From Polaromonas sp. (GTDB taxonomy: Bacteria > Pseudomonadota > Gammaproteobacteria > Burkholderiales > Burkholderiaceae_C), in assembly GCF_029945925.1 (NCBI RefSeq), contig NZ_JAQSDN010000033.1, forward strand, positions 62,001-126,000: a DNA stretch of 64,000 bases. Reading direction: 5' to 3'. Position 1 is the first letter of the stretch; every line of letters begins with the position of its first letter. Of this stretch, positions 53,092-63,243 are shown one piece after another. A program made the translations under genes and the position numbers. The notes beneath the pieces were generated by a model. It was given only the letters and a program-made list of their open reading frames with translations. It did no database searches and had not been told where the DNA came from.

Positions 53092-54309
53092 TCAGTTGGG
53101 ATTTTCGAACTGGTCGCCCACTTTTACGCCTTCGCTGACCTCCAGGACCAGCGCGTAGGAGAGCTTTTCGAAAGTACGGAAGACGATCAACAAGCCATTG
53201 CGTTCATTGGGCAGCTTGATCTGTGTTCTGGCGGAGTCCGTGCGGTCAGTGATGCGTTCTCCGCTTCGCAAAATCGCCATCACATGGCCTCGCTCCAGAC
53301 CGTCCCGGATGCCGCGGTTGATGACAACGACCTGGTTGCCAGCCGCATATCGCACGGCACTGCCGTAAATCGAGACAATCTGGCCCTCAATGGGGAGCTG
53401 CGGTGCGCGCGGTACATAACTCAGCAGTTCACGCGGCGGTTCCGGCACCAGCCGGTCACCGACGCGCATTTCTTCTTTCGCGACGAGGATGTCGATGGTG
53501 GCCGGGATGACCTCATTGACGAGCTTGCCGTCCTTGCCCCGCACGCTGGCGGTGGATTCGCCGCGCACCAGCTCGGCCTTGCCGAGAAATTGCGCCTCGT
53601 AGCCGAGGATCTCGCCGGTGGCGGGGTCTTTCAGCGGTGTGGCATTGCGAAAGACCCGGTAGTCCAGCGGCTCGCCTTTGGCCGTGCTCAGCGGCTTGCC
53701 GGTGTCCTTGCTGGAGTAGACGCCGCGTGCATAGGCGCGGTCGCCGCGGCTGAGCAAGACCCGGCCTTCCTGGGCGGCCACAATGCGCGGGGCGGTCAAA
53801 AACGCGGCTTCGTCGACGATCAGGGCTTCCGACAGAAAGGGCTCAATGGCCTGCGGCGACAGTGTGGGGATGGCTGCATCAGCCAGCGATTCATAACGCG
53901 TGCGCGGCGATACCCGCACGGTGCCGGGCTGGCCGTCGCCGTCGCCCGCGCGCCGGGCCCGCAAAGTGGCGCGCCCGCCGGATTTGTCCAGATACAGCTG
54001 CTGGCCGGGATAAATCCGGTGCGGATTGCGGATGTCGTCCAGATTCATGCCCCACAACTCGGGCCAGCGCCACGGGGTTTTCAGGAACATGCCCGAGATG
54101 GCCCACAAGGTGTCGCCGCGCTTGACGGTGTATTCGTCGGGGGCGTTGGGGGCCAGATCGCTCAGTGGCACGCCGGTTTGGGCTACCTGGCTGGCCGTGG
54201 CTTTCTGGCCGGCGGTGATCGGAAAATTCTGGGCGTGCAGGCCTACAGTGGATGCCAGCAGAGCGGCCGCTATTGAAATCTGACTGAACCGACCAAAAAT
54301 ATGTTGCAT
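53092..54309 (-). CDS. exported LysM-domain protein
   Basis: A 405-residue protein with signal peptide (FGRFSQISIAAALLASTVGLHAQ) and one LysM domain at about 60-115 (DEYTVKRGDTLWAISGMFLKTPWRWPELW, NPHRIYPGQQLYLD), then a long C-terminal region of unknown fold (EPPRELLSYVPRAPQLPIEGQIVSIYG, GNQVVVINRGIRDGLERGHVMAI). It probably binds peptidoglycan. This gene next to dprA and divergent from def is a conserved order in Burkholderiales. ATG 54309 gives a clean signal peptide; ATG 54381 in frame would lack it. Confidence 0.9.
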   Translation of the reverse strand: MQHIFGRFSQISIAAALLASTVGLHAQNFPITAGQKATASQVAQTGVPLSDLAPNAPDEYTVKRGDTLWAISGMFLKTPWRWPELWGMNLDDIRNPHRIYPGQQLYLDKSGGRATLRARRAGDGDGQPGTVRVSPRTRYESLADAAIPTLSPQAIEPFLSEALIVDEAAFLTAPRIVAAQEGRVLLSRGDRAYARGVYSSKDTGKPLSTAKGEPLDYRVFRNATPLKDPATGEILGYEAQFLGKAELVRGESTASVRGKDGKLVNEVIPATIDILVAKEEMRVGDRLVPEPPRELLSYVPRAPQLPIEGQIVSIYGSAVRYAAGNQVVVINRGIRDGLERGHVMAILRSGERITDRTDSARTQIKLPNERNGLLIVFRTFEKLSYALVLEVSEGVKVGDQFENPN

Positions 54310-54497
54310 CTTGAGGCCCTTGGGGCTGGCGCGGCCTTGGGCATCAAGGCCGGACGCCGCGTTTGTATCTTGATAAATCACTAGCGATTTTGTACTTAAG
54401 CCCTTGATTAGGCAACGAATATGCCATTTCGCGACAGCGGGGATGCTGAAAAATGGCGAAAATTAGCGAAAATAGCGACATCTGATTACCCGCCACC

Positions 54498-55010
54498 ATG
54501 ACCCAACTGACCATTCTTCGTTACCCTGACCCACGTCTGCACACCGTTGCCAAGCCCGTGGCGGCGGTGGACGCACGTATCCGCACTTTGGTGGGCGACA
54601 TGCTGGAAACCATGTATGCCGCAGAGGGTATCGGCTTGGCCGCCAGCCAGGTCAATGTTCACGAAAGAGTCGTTGTGATCGACGTCAGCGAGGGCCGGGA
54701 CCAGCCACTGGTGCTGATCAACCCCGAAATCATCTGGTCCAGCCCCGAGACCCAGGTCAACGACGAAGGCTGCCTGTCCGTGCCCGGCGTGTATGACGGG
54801 GTGGAGCGCGCCAGCGCCATCAGGGCGCGGGCGCTGGACCTTGATGGCCAGCCGCAGACCCACAGTGCCGAAGGCCTGCTGGCGGTGTGTGTCCAGCACG
54901 AGATGGACCACCTGATGGGCAAGGTGTTCGTCGAGTACCTGTCGCCGCTCAAGCGCAACCGCATCAAGACCAAGATGATCAAGCAGAAAAAAGACGAGGA
55001 ACGGGTCTGA
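54498..55010 (+). CDS. def: peptide deformylase
   Basis: A 170-residue enzyme with all three motifs: [10 protein letters not shown] (43-52), EGCLSVPG (90-97, metal ligand C92) and QHEMDHLMG (133-141, ligands H134 and H138 with catalytic E135). It removes the formyl group from nascent proteins, pairing with fmt downstream. The 188-bp gap to the LysM gene holds three spaced GCGA(A/C)A copies at about 54453-54480 just before the start. A family A repeat lies between def and fmt. Confidence 0.97.
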   Translation: MTQLTILRYPDPRLHTVAKPVAAVDARIRTLVGDMLETMYAAEGIGLAASQVNVHERVVVIDVSEGRDQPLVLINPEIIWSSPETQVNDEGCLSVPGVYDGVERASAIRARALDLDGQPQTHSAEGLLAVCVQHEMDHLMGKVFVEYLSPLKRNRIKTKMIKQKKDEERV

Positions 55011-55014
55011 GTAC

Positions 55015-55110
55015 AGCCCCCACGTTCGCTCACTGCGTGTAGTTTTCTGCCCCCCCATGGGGGCGTTGCGCCTGCGGCCCGGCAAAGCCGGTTCCGCGGC
55101 CCCGGCTGGT
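55015..55110 (+). repeat. dispersed repeat family A, copy 6
   Basis: cagcccccacgttcgctcac, tgcccccccatgggggcg, cgcctgcggcccggc-aaa-gccggttccgcggcc. It starts a few bases after the def stop in the def direction and separates def from fmt. Confidence 0.85.
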
Positions 55111-55203
55111 GTGAAGAGAAGTCACGGCGCATCTCCGCCAGGCAGGCCTCTGAAAAATTGGACGGTCCACTTTTCCGGGCCGGTACTCGGCGAAAATCCC
55201 CCG

Positions 55204-56184
55204 ATGCGCATTATTTTTGCAGGTACCCCCGAATTCGCCCGCGTGGCGCTGGCGCAACTCCACGCGGCTGGTTGTGACGTTCCCCTTGTCCTGACCCAGC
55301 CGGACCGTCCCGCCGGTCGCGGCATGAAGCTGCAGGCGTCCAGCGTCAAGCAGTTTGCCCTCGACCACCACATTCCGGTGGCCCAGCCGCGCAGCCTGCG
55401 GCTGGACGGCAAATACCCCGAAGACGCTGCCGCAGCACGTGCCGCTATCGAGTCGGCGCAGGCCGACGCCATGGTGGTGGCGGCCTACGGCCTGATCCTG
55501 CCGCAGTGGGTGCTTACAACACCGAGGCTGGGCTGCTTCAATATCCATGCATCCTTGCTGCCGCGCTGGCGCGGTGCGGCGCCCATTCACCGCGCCATTG
55601 AGGCTGGCGACAGCGAAACCGGCATCACGATCATGCAAATGGACGTCGGGCTGGACACCGGTGACATGCTGCTGGTGGAGAAAATCGCGATCCTGCCGAC
55701 CGACACCACCGGCAGCCTGCACGACCGGCTGGCGGCCCAGGGGGGCCGGCTGATGGTCGAGGCGTTGGCGCTGGCGGCCTGCGGCGGGCTGACCCCGGTG
55801 CGCCAGCCTGAGCAAGGCGTCAGTTACGCCCACAAGATTGAAAAACACGAGGCCGCCATCGACTGGACGCAAAGTGCGGCGGTGATCGCACGGCGTATCC
55901 GCGCCTTCAATCCCTTCCCGGCCGCCGCCAGTCCGGTGGCCGGTGAAATCCTCAAGATCTGGGAGGCGGCCGTGTGGCCGGGGACCGTGCCGGCCGGCGC
56001 CCGGCCGGGCGAAGTGCTGGCCGTCAGCGAGCAGGGGGTGGATGTCGCCGCGGCAGACGGCGTACTGCGCCTGACGCGCCTGCAGAAGGCGGGCGGCAAG
56101 GCGCTGGATGCCGCGCAGTTCCTGCGTGGATTCGCGCTGACGCCTGGCATGGTATTCGGGACGGCCGTGGAGGCTGCGCCATGA
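55204..56184 (+). CDS. fmt: methionyl-tRNA formyltransferase
   Basis: A 326-residue protein starting [19 protein letters not shown]. The formyltransferase catalytic residues N113, H115 ([16 protein letters not shown]) and D151 (VGLDTGDML) are present, as is SLLPRWRG. It formylates initiator Met-tRNA using 10-formyl-THF. The C-terminal OB-like domain binds tRNA. Codons open upstream lie in repeat A. The AzlC gene overlaps the stop by 4 bp. Confidence 0.96.
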   Translation: MRIIFAGTPEFARVALAQLHAAGCDVPLVLTQPDRPAGRGMKLQASSVKQFALDHHIPVAQPRSLRLDGKYPEDAAAARAAIESAQADAMVVAAYGLILPQWVLTTPRLGCFNIHASLLPRWRGAAPIHRAIEAGDSETGITIMQMDVGLDTGDMLLVEKIAILPTDTTGSLHDRLAAQGGRLMVEALALAACGGLTPVRQPEQGVSYAHKIEKHEAAIDWTQSAAVIARRIRAFNPFPAAASPVAGEILKIWEAAVWPGTVPAGARPGEVLAVSEQGVDVAAADGVLRLTRLQKAGGKALDAAQFLRGFALTPGMVFGTAVEAAP

Positions 56185-56939
56185 CTGCATTGAAGGAGCC
56201 GCTCTGGCGCCACCCCGAGTTCCGCCAAGGCGTGCGCGACATGGCGCCGATTGCTGCCGGTACCGCCGCCTGGGGCCTGATGACCGGCGTGGCCATGGTC
56301 AAGTCGGGGCTCAGTGTGTTCGAGTGCGTGCTGATGACAGTGGTGGTTTTTGCCGGCAGTTCGCAACTGGCGGCGGTGCCGCTGATTGTGGCCGGCGCGC
56401 CCATGTGGGTGATTCTGGCGACCGCTGCCTGCGTGAATCTGCGCTTTGTCGTGTTCAGCGCTCACCTGCGGCCGTACATGATGCACCAGCCGCTGTGGCG
56501 CCGCATGGCCGGCGGTTACTTCACGACCGACCTCAGTTATGTGATGTTCACCGCCCGCCATCCGAAGCCGGTGCCCCCCGATGATCTGCTGACCCTGCGT
56601 GCGCAGGAGGCCAGCCTGGCGGGCAACTGCGCCGTCACCTGGGTCGCCTGGGTGGTGCCCAGCCTGCTCGGCATCGCCATGGCCAACGCCGTGCCGCTGC
56701 ACTGGGGCTTGGGTTTTGCGGGCATCCTGGCCTTGCTGGGCATCACGCTGTCACTGGCGAGCAGCCGGCTGCGCCTGATCTCCGCCGGTGTGGCCGGCGC
56801 CGCAGCGGTGGCCGCCTTTGCCCTGCCGCTCAAGCTCAACATCCTGGTCGGCATCGCAGCGGCCGTGGCGGTCTGCCTGATGCTCGAAAAACCCGCCCGG
56901 CCCGCCGCCGGCCTTCCCACATCCGGGGAGACCGCATGA
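56181..56939 (+). CDS. azlC: AzlC family branched-chain amino acid exporter subunit
   Basis: A 252-residue membrane protein of the AzlC/YgaZ family: [49 protein letters not shown] and [15 protein letters not shown]. With AzlD it exports branched-chain amino acids or analogues. ATG 56181 overlaps the fmt stop (ATGA) and the azlD start overlaps its own stop, so fmt-azlC-azlD is one tightly coupled unit. Confidence 0.92.
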   Translation: MTALKEPLWRHPEFRQGVRDMAPIAAGTAAWGLMTGVAMVKSGLSVFECVLMTVVVFAGSSQLAAVPLIVAGAPMWVILATAACVNLRFVVFSAHLRPYMMHQPLWRRMAGGYFTTDLSYVMFTARHPKPVPPDDLLTLRAQEASLAGNCAVTWVAWVVPSLLGIAMANAVPLHWGLGFAGILALLGITLSLASSRLRLISAGVAGAAAVAAFALPLKLNILVGIAAAVAVCLMLEKPARPAAGLPTSGETA

Positions 56940-57271
56940 TGCAGACCGATGCCTGGACCGTCGTGACCATCCTGGGCCTGGCGGTGGTCACGGTGCTTAC
57001 GCGCTCTTTCTTTTTCCTGTCGAGCAAACCCTGGACATTGCCGGATTGGGCCCAGCGCGGGCTGCACTATGCGCCGATTGCTGCGCTGGCGGCGGTGATC
57101 GTGCCCGAGATCGTGATGACGCAGGGCTCGTTGATCAGCACCTGGCGGGACGCGCGCGTGTTTGCGGCGCTGGCTGGTGCTGCGTGGTTTTTCTGGCGCC
57201 GCACCGTGCTCGGCACCATCGTGGCCGGCATGGCGGTGTACCTTCCCTTGCACATCCATCTGGGCTGGTAG
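56936..57271 (+). CDS. azlD: AzlD family transporter subunit
   Basis: A 111-residue protein with about four helices ([68 protein letters not shown]). It partners AzlC. ATGATG at 56936 allows two starts one codon apart. The pgk gene begins 65 bp later. Confidence 0.9.
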   Translation: MMQTDAWTVVTILGLAVVTVLTRSFFFLSSKPWTLPDWAQRGLHYAPIAALAAVIVPEIVMTQGSLISTWRDARVFAALAGAAWFFWRRTVLGTIVAGMAVYLPLHIHLGW

Positions 57272-57336
57272 GCCCTGCCGGGGCCACTCCTACAATCAGG
57301 CATCGATTTTTCTTCTCCGTTTCCTTGCGAGGCCCC

Positions 57337-58530
57337 ATGAAATTCATCCGTTTCTCCGATCTTTGCGCCCAGGGCCTTGTCAAAGGCCGGCGCGTGTTCA
57401 TTCGTGCCGACCTCAATGTGCCGCAGGACGACAGCGGCCACATCACCGAGGACACCCGCATCCGCGCCTCGATTCCCTGCGTCCAGATGGCCCTTGACGC
57501 CGGCGCCGCGGTGATGGTGACTTCCCACCTGGGCCGGCCGACCGAAGGGCAGTTCAAGCCCGAAGACTCCCTCGCACCGGTGGCGCAGCGCCTGGGTGAA
57601 CTGATGCAGCGCGAGGTGCCGCTGAAGTCCGGCTGGGTCGACGGCGTGGACGTGGCGCCCGGTGAGTTCGTGCTGCTGGAGAACTGCCGCGTCAACCCCG
57701 GCGAAAAAAAGAACGACGAGGCGCTGGCCCGCAAGATGGCGGCGCTCTGCGATATTTTTGTGCACGACGCTTTCGGCACGGCGCACCGCGCCGAGGCCTC
57801 GACCTACGGCATCGCGCAGTTTGCCAAAGTGGCCTGCGCCGGCCCACTGCTGGCGGCCGAAATGGATGCGATCTCCAAAGCCCTGGCCAACCCGAAGCGA
57901 CCGCTGGTGGCCATTGTGGCCGGCAGCAAGGTGTCGACCAAGCTGACCATTCTCCAGGCGCTGGCCGGCAAGGTGGACCAGCTGATTGTGGGCGGCGGCA
58001 TTGCCAACACCTTCATGCTGGCCAACGGCCTGCCCATCGGCAAAAGCCTGGCGGAACGCGAACAGCTGGACCAGGCCCGGGCGGTGATGGCGGCCATGAA
58101 GGCGCGCGGCGCCGAAGTGCCGATTCCGACCGATGTGGTGACTGCCAAGACTTTCAGTGCCGACGCGCCCGCGACCGTCAAGGCTGCCACCGAGGTGGCG
58201 GACGACGACCTGATCCTGGACATCGGCCCGCAAACCGCGAAAAAGCTGGCCGACCAGCTGATGGCCGCCGGCACCATTGTCTGGAACGGCCCGGTCGGCG
58301 TGTTCGAGTTTGCCGCCTTTGAAGGCGGCACCCGAACCATCGCCCAGGCGATTGCTGCCAGCCCCGCCTTCAGCATTGCCGGCGGTGGCGACACGCTGGC
58401 CGCCATTGCCAAATACGGGATTGAAAAAGACGTAGGCTACATCTCCACCGGCGGCGGCGCCTTCCTCGAAGTGCTGGAAGGCAAGACCCTGCCGGCTTTC
58501 GATATCCTGCAGAAGCGGGTGGCAGGCTGA
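57337..58530 (+). CDS. pgk: phosphoglycerate kinase
   Basis: A 397-residue protein starting [30 protein letters not shown]. Segments [37 protein letters not shown] and [14 protein letters not shown] identify it. It transfers phosphate between 1,3-bisphosphoglycerate and ADP in glycolysis or the Calvin cycle. Longer in-frame codons lie over azlD and are not used. It heads a group with the dapA-like, pyk and fba genes. Confidence 0.97.
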   Translation: MKFIRFSDLCAQGLVKGRRVFIRADLNVPQDDSGHITEDTRIRASIPCVQMALDAGAAVMVTSHLGRPTEGQFKPEDSLAPVAQRLGELMQREVPLKSGWVDGVDVAPGEFVLLENCRVNPGEKKNDEALARKMAALCDIFVHDAFGTAHRAEASTYGIAQFAKVACAGPLLAAEMDAISKALANPKRPLVAIVAGSKVSTKLTILQALAGKVDQLIVGGGIANTFMLANGLPIGKSLAEREQLDQARAVMAAMKARGAEVPIPTDVVTAKTFSADAPATVKAATEVADDDLILDIGPQTAKKLADQLMAAGTIVWNGPVGVFEFAAFEGGTRTIAQAIAASPAFSIAGGGDTLAAIAKYGIEKDVGYISTGGGAFLEVLEGKTLPAFDILQKRVAG

Positions 58531-58544
58531 GCCGGCGCGGTTTT

Positions 58545-58612
58545 TGCTATTAAAAATATAGCTGTCTCCGCAAGCAGGGCAAGGGCTGGAGGCCATTTTG
58601 CTTGAATTTTTT
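58545..58612 (+). repeat. dispersed repeat family B, copy 6 (reference copy)
   Basis: tgctattaaaaatatagctg, tctccgcaagcagggc, aagggctggaggccatttt and gcttgaatttttt. It sits between pgk and the dapA-like gene and gives the clearest consensus of the family. Confidence 0.85.
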
Positions 58613-58644
58613 CCGATCCACGGATAGTTGCCGGGAGTTTGCAG

Positions 58645-59526
58645 ATGACGGATTTTCACGGTGTTTTTCCTTATCTGGTGTCGCCCATTGACGCCGACGG
58701 GGAGGTCAAGGCGGATGTCCTGACACGCCTTTGCCAGGACCTGATGGCGGCCGGTGTGCATGGCCTGACGCCCCTGGGATCAACCGGCGAATTTGCCTAC
58801 CTCAACCCGGCGCAGCGGCGCCGGGTGGTAGAGGTGGTGGTGCAGGCGGCCGGCCGCCGGGTGCCGGTGGTGGCCGGTGTGGCGGCTACTACCATCGTCG
58901 ACGCCGTCGGCCAGGCCCGGGCGTACGAACGCATGGGCTGCGACGGCATCCTGGCCGTGCTGGAAGCGTATTTTCCCGTGGACGACGAGGGGGTCTACCA
59001 GTACTTCAAGGCGATTGCCGATGCCGTGTCGCTGCCGGTGGTGATCTACACCAATCCGAATTTCCAGCGCTCCGACCTCAAGCTGCCGGTCATCGAGCGG
59101 CTCAGCCACATCCCCAACATCCGTTATATCAAGGACGCTTCCTTCAACACCGGGCGCCTGCTGTCGATCATGAATGTCGTCGAGGGCCGGATGGAAGTTT
59201 TTGCCGCGTCGTCGCACGTGCCTGCGACCGTGATGCTGATGGGCGGCACGGGCTGGATGGCCGGGCCTGCCTGCCTGGTTCCCCGGCAGAGCATCGCGCT
59301 GTACGACCTGTGCCGGGCCGGCCGCTGGAGCGAGGCCATGGCCTTGCAGCGCAGGCTCTGGAGCATCAACCAGGTGTTTGCCACCTTCAACCTGGCGGCC
59401 TGCATCAAGGCCGGCCTCGTGCTGCAGGGGTATGAGGTCGGCCATCCCCTGGCGCCGCAAGCCCCGTTGTCGCCGGAGGGTGTGGAAACGGTGCGTCGGG
59501 TCCTGCACGAGCTGGGCGCGCTGTAA
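58645..59526 (+). CDS. dihydrodipicolinate synthase family (DapA-like) lyase
   Basis: A 293-residue (beta/alpha)8 protein: [28 protein letters not shown] (the GSTGE carboxylate-binding motif), VVIYTNPNF with the Tyr, and YIKDAS with the Schiff-base lysine. Family members condense or cleave pyruvate adducts. Whether it is the lysine enzyme DapA or another pyruvate aldolase cannot be told; the sequence is not a close match to the E. coli DapA that I recall. ATG 58645 has GGGAG nine bases upstream. It interrupts the pgk-pyk pair. Confidence 0.88.
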   Translation: MTDFHGVFPYLVSPIDADGEVKADVLTRLCQDLMAAGVHGLTPLGSTGEFAYLNPAQRRRVVEVVVQAAGRRVPVVAGVAATTIVDAVGQARAYERMGCDGILAVLEAYFPVDDEGVYQYFKAIADAVSLPVVIYTNPNFQRSDLKLPVIERLSHIPNIRYIKDASFNTGRLLSIMNVVEGRMEVFAASSHVPATVMLMGGTGWMAGPACLVPRQSIALYDLCRAGRWSEAMALQRRLWSINQVFATFNLAACIKAGLVLQGYEVGHPLAPQAPLSPEGVETVRRVLHELGAL

Positions 59527-59629
59527 CCAGCTTATTGCGCATCGCCGCCGGGTCTGTGCAGCGCGCCCGGTGTACCCGGCCTGTAACCGGTTCCGTGTGA
59601 GAATCGTCTACAAATTACAGGAGACATCC

Positions 59630-61063
59630 ATGCCACGCCGCGCCACCAAAATTGTTGCCACCCTGGGCCCCGCCTCGAGCGATCCGGCGTTGCTTGAAAA
59701 AATGATACGTGCGGGCGTCAACGTGGTGCGCCTCAATTTCAGCCATGGCACGGCGCAGGACCACATCGACCGGGCCGGTCTGGTGCGCGAGGCGGCCCAG
59801 CGCGCCGGCCGCGAGGTGGCGATCATGGCTGACCTGCAGGGACCGAAAATCCGCGTCGGCAAATTTGCCGAGGGCAAGGTCCTGCTGGTGCCCGGCGCCA
59901 AGTTCGTCCTTGATGCCTCGCGGACCGAGCCGGGCGACATCAAGGGTGTGGGTCTGGACTACAAGGAGTTGCCGCGAGACGTGAAAGCCGGCGACCTGCT
60001 GCTGCTCAACGACGGCCTGATTGTGCTGACCATCGACGCGGTGCGCGGCGAGGAGGTCCACACCACCGTCAAGCTGGGCGGCGAACTCTCCAACAACAAG
60101 GGCATCAACAAAAAGGGCGGCGGCCTGACCGCGCCCGCGCTGACTGCCAAGGACATGGAAGACATCCGGACCGCCATGAGTTTCCAGGCGGATTATGTGG
60201 CGGTGAGTTTTCCGAAAAACGCCACCGACATGGAAATGGCGCGCCAGCTGTGCAATGTGGCCGCCGCGCCCTACAAACACAAGCCCGGCCTGATTGCCAA
60301 AATCGAACGCGCCGAAGCCATTCCCAACCTCGAAGACATCCTGCGGGTCAGCGACGGCATCATGGTCGCGCGTGGTGACCTCGCGGTGGAAGTCGGCAAC
60401 GCCGCCGTGCCGGCGCTGCAAAAACGCATGATCAAGATGGCCCGCGCCATGGACAAGGTGGTCATCACCGCCACGCAAATGATGGAAAGCATGATCCTCA
60501 ACCCGGTGCCGACACGGGCCGAGGTCAGCGACGTGGCCAATGCCGTGCTCGACGGGACCGACGCCGTGATGCTGAGCGCAGAAACGGCCGCAGGCAATTA
60601 CCCGCTCGAGACCATCGAGGAAATGGCCAACATCTGCCTGGAAGCGGAAAAAGCCGAATACGCGGCGCTGGACGCCGACTTCAGCGGCAAGACCTTCACG
60701 CGCATCGACCAGTCGATTGCCATGGGGGCGTTGTTCACGGCCCACCACCTGGGCGCCAAGGCCATCGTGGCGCTGACCGACAGCGGTTCCACGCCGCTGT
60801 GGATGAGCCGCCACGACATCCGCGTGCCGATCTACGCGCTCACACCGCGCCTGGCGACGCAGCGCAAGATGGCGCTGTACCGCAATGTGCGCCCGCTGTT
60901 GATGGACACCAGCGCCGACCGCGACACCGCGCTGGAACAGGCCGAGGGGCACCTGCTGCGCCGCGACATCGTGCAAAGCGGCGACGTTTACGCCATCACC
61001 TGCGGTGAACCCATGGGTGCCCCTGGCGGCACCAACATGCTCAAGATCTGCCGCGTGGCGTGA
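59630..61063 (+). CDS. pyk: pyruvate kinase
   Basis: A 477-residue enzyme starting PRRATKIVATLGPASSDPALLEKMIRAGVNVVRLNFSHG. The catalytic Lys and metal ligands are in LIAKIERAEAIPNLEDIL and MVARGDLAVEVG, and MLSAETAAGNYPLE follows. It forms pyruvate and ATP from PEP. CAGGAG precedes ATG 59630. The stop is 50 bp from the convergent PAP2 gene, with a 6-bp hairpin (61083-61099, GTCGCC/GGCGAC) in the gap. Confidence 0.97.
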   Translation: MPRRATKIVATLGPASSDPALLEKMIRAGVNVVRLNFSHGTAQDHIDRAGLVREAAQRAGREVAIMADLQGPKIRVGKFAEGKVLLVPGAKFVLDASRTEPGDIKGVGLDYKELPRDVKAGDLLLLNDGLIVLTIDAVRGEEVHTTVKLGGELSNNKGINKKGGGLTAPALTAKDMEDIRTAMSFQADYVAVSFPKNATDMEMARQLCNVAAAPYKHKPGLIAKIERAEAIPNLEDILRVSDGIMVARGDLAVEVGNAAVPALQKRMIKMARAMDKVVITATQMMESMILNPVPTRAEVSDVANAVLDGTDAVMLSAETAAGNYPLETIEEMANICLEAEKAEYAALDADFSGKTFTRIDQSIAMGALFTAHHLGAKAIVALTDSGSTPLWMSRHDIRVPIYALTPRLATQRKMALYRNVRPLLMDTSADRDTALEQAEGHLLRRDIVQSGDVYAITCGEPMGAPGGTNMLKICRVA

Positions 61064-61082
61064 GCCGGGCCTGTCCGACCCC

Positions 61083-61099
61083 GTCGCCGTGGTGGCGAC
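61083..61099. terminator. hairpin between pyk and the convergent PAP2 gene
   Basis: GTCGCC-GTGGT-GGCGAC in the 50-bp gap between two stop codons. No T-run on either strand, so the terminator call is weak. Confidence 0.3.
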
Positions 61100-61113
61100 T
61101 ATGGCCACGCTCC

Positions 61114-61842
61114 TCAGTGCCCGGGCACCTCTGCCGGAGCGCGTGCCGGCCTTTGTGACGCCTGGCGGGTGACCCAGGTGAAGCCAAGGTCCAGCCCGGC
61201 GGCGGTGGCCCAGCAGAACCAGGCGGTCCAGAAGGTGTGGCTCATGTAGTGGGCGCCGCGCACCTGTTGCGCCAGCCCCAGCAGGCCGGCCAGCATGGAA
61301 CCCAGCAACCAGCGGCGAGCCGTGGCCGGCAGGACATGCCGGAAGGCAAAAAAGCCGCCGACAAAGGCAAAACCTGCCGAGGCGTGACCGGCCGGAAAGC
61401 AGCCACCGTCTCCGCCGTCCTGCACGCCCCAGGCCCAGTGTGAGACATGGCTGGCCACGCCGCCGAATTCCTGCAGGCGCCAGGGGCAACTGCTGTGGCT
61501 GTGCAGCTTGATGTCGGCGACCACCAGCAGCGCCAACAGCGTGGTCACGGCCAGCTGGGCGCGGCGCAGTGCAGGCAGCCGCCGCAGGGGGCCGACAGGC
61601 CGGGCGATGCCGATCAGCAGTGCTCCTTCGAACAACCAGGGCAGCGGGCGCATGTGGTCATGCAGCACGCCGCGCCAGAACCAGTGGTTTTCGAGGGCAA
61701 AGCCGCTGGCGGACCCGAACCAGCGCGCCAGGGGCAGGTCCAGTCCTGAAGCGTCCCACGCCAGCAAGAGAAGAAGGCTGGCAAGTGACCAGAAAAAAAG
61801 ACGCGACGGGCTGGAAACGGCTGGACTGCGGGAGGCGTTCAT
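61114..61842 (-). CDS. PAP2 family membrane phosphatase
   Basis: A 242-residue protein with about six helices. The three PAP2-like signature parts are loose here: KLHSHSSCPW, FPAGHASAGFAF (the xSGH motif with A for S) and RGAHYMSHTFWTAWFCW (R-x..H). It probably dephosphorylates undecaprenyl- or lipid-pyrophosphates or lipid A at the membrane; substrate not determined. ATG 61842 follows an open frame that continues upstream without similarity. It lies against the direction of the flanking glycolytic genes. Confidence 0.85.
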   Translation of the reverse strand: MNASRSPAVSSPSRLFFWSLASLLLLLAWDASGLDLPLARWFGSASGFALENHWFWRGVLHDHMRPLPWLFEGALLIGIARPVGPLRRLPALRRAQLAVTTLLALLVVADIKLHSHSSCPWRLQEFGGVASHVSHWAWGVQDGGDGGCFPAGHASAGFAFVGGFFAFRHVLPATARRWLLGSMLAGLLGLAQQVRGAHYMSHTFWTAWFCWATAAGLDLGFTWVTRQASQRPARAPAEVPGH

Positions 61843-62093
61843 GGGGACGTGTTGGGCGCAAGGAAGACTGGACGATAGCCCTGCCCGCCTTAAATCAGGC
61901 TTAATGCCGGCGCCTGGCAAGGGGTACGCGACGGTTCGCATCGCGCTTGTCCTACGTCTTTGCCCTTTCATGGCTGACGAAGGAAGGCCGTCCAGAGGCG
62001 GCCTGAGGGCTCCGCGGGCCGGCGCGGCGGGTAAAATGAAAAAAGTTACCGGTCAGTTACCGAATCCGTTCAACCTTCCTGGGGATATCTCTT

Positions 62094-63158
62094 ATGGCAC
62101 TCGTTTCCATGCGCGAGCTGCTGGACCATGCGGCAGTCAATACCTACGGCATTCCAGCTTTCAACGTCAACAACCTCGAACAGGTCCAGGCCATCATGCA
62201 GGCGGCCGACGAGGTCAATGCGCCGGTGATCATGCAGGCCAGTGCCGGCGCGCGCAAATATGCCGGCGAAGGTTTCCTCAAACACCTGATCCAGGCGGCG
62301 GTCGAGAGCTACCCGCACATCCCGGTCGTGATGCACCAGGACCACGGCCAGAGCCCGGATGTCTGCCGCGGCGCTATCGACCTGGGGTTCAGCTCGGTGA
62401 TGATGGACGGCTCGCTGATGGCCGACGGCAAGACCATTGCCGACTATGACTACAACATCGACGTGACGCGCAAGGTCGTGGAGATGGCGCATGCCACCGG
62501 CGTCTCCGTCGAGGGCGAACTCGGCTGCCTGGGCAGCCTGGAAACCATGCAGGGCGACAAGGAAGACGGCCATGGCACCGACGCGGTGATGACCCACGAC
62601 CAGTTGCTGACCGACCCCGAGCAGGCTGCTGATTTTGTCAAACGCACCCAGCTCGATGCGCTGGCCATTGCGATCGGCACCAGCCACGGCGCCTACAAGT
62701 TCACGCGCAAGCCCACGGGCGACATCCTGGCGATCGAACGCATCAAGGAAATCAACCGCCGCATCCCCAACACCCACCTCGTGATGCACGGTTCGTCCAG
62801 TGTGCCGCAGGACCTGCTGGCCATCATCCGCCAGTACGGCGGGGACATGAAGGAAACCTACGGCGTGCCGGTCGAGGAGATCCAGAAGGCCATCAAATTC
62901 GGTGTGCGCAAGATCAACATCGACACCGACATCCGCCTGGCGATGACCGCCGCCGTGCGCAAGTTCATGGCCGAAAACCCGAGCAAATTCGATCCGCGCG
63001 AGTGGCTCAAGCCCGCCACGGCGGCGGCCAGGGCCATCTGCAAGCAGCGTTACATCGAGTTCGGCTGCGAAGGCCAGGCCAGCAAGATCAAGGGTGAAGC
63101 ACTGAGTGTTGTTGCCGCCAAATACGCCAGGGGCGAGCTGGCCCAGGTGGTGCGTTAA
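62094..63158 (+). CDS. fba: class II fructose-1,6-bisphosphate aldolase
   Basis: A 354-residue protein: [33 protein letters not shown], zinc ligands in [14 protein letters not shown] and GTSHGAYKF and [12 protein letters not shown], with [11 protein letters not shown] and [16 protein letters not shown]. It is of the Calvin-cycle/CbbA-like class II subtype. It interconverts fructose bisphosphate and triose phosphates. A 251-bp divergent gap to the PAP2 gene holds a repeated GTTACCG (62044-62061). A good intrinsic terminator follows the stop. Confidence 0.97.
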   Translation: MALVSMRELLDHAAVNTYGIPAFNVNNLEQVQAIMQAADEVNAPVIMQASAGARKYAGEGFLKHLIQAAVESYPHIPVVMHQDHGQSPDVCRGAIDLGFSSVMMDGSLMADGKTIADYDYNIDVTRKVVEMAHATGVSVEGELGCLGSLETMQGDKEDGHGTDAVMTHDQLLTDPEQAADFVKRTQLDALAIAIGTSHGAYKFTRKPTGDILAIERIKEINRRIPNTHLVMHGSSSVPQDLLAIIRQYGGDMKETYGVPVEEIQKAIKFGVRKINIDTDIRLAMTAAVRKFMAENPSKFDPREWLKPATAAARAICKQRYIEFGCEGQASKIKGEALSVVAAKYARGELAQVVR

Positions 63159-63197
63159 CCCGGAAAATCCTCGCCGTGTCGAACTGGCGATAATTCA

Positions 63198-63227
63198 AAG
63201 CTCGCCGCTACCGGCGGGCTTTTTTAC
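63198..63227 (+). terminator. rho-independent terminator of fba
   Basis: Stem GCTCGCCG / CGGCGGGC (8 bp, one G-T pair) with loop CTAC, followed by TTTTTT, 40 bp after the fba stop and 15-45 bp before purC. Confidence 0.85.
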
Positions 63228-63243
63228 TTTTGGCAAGCATCCC

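Noticed and set aside
59615..61489. 624-codon minus-strand frame opposite pyruvate kinase
   Set aside because: Shadow frame; the pyk sequence is complete on the plus strand, and the C-terminal tail of this frame overlaps the real PAP2 gene in another frame.
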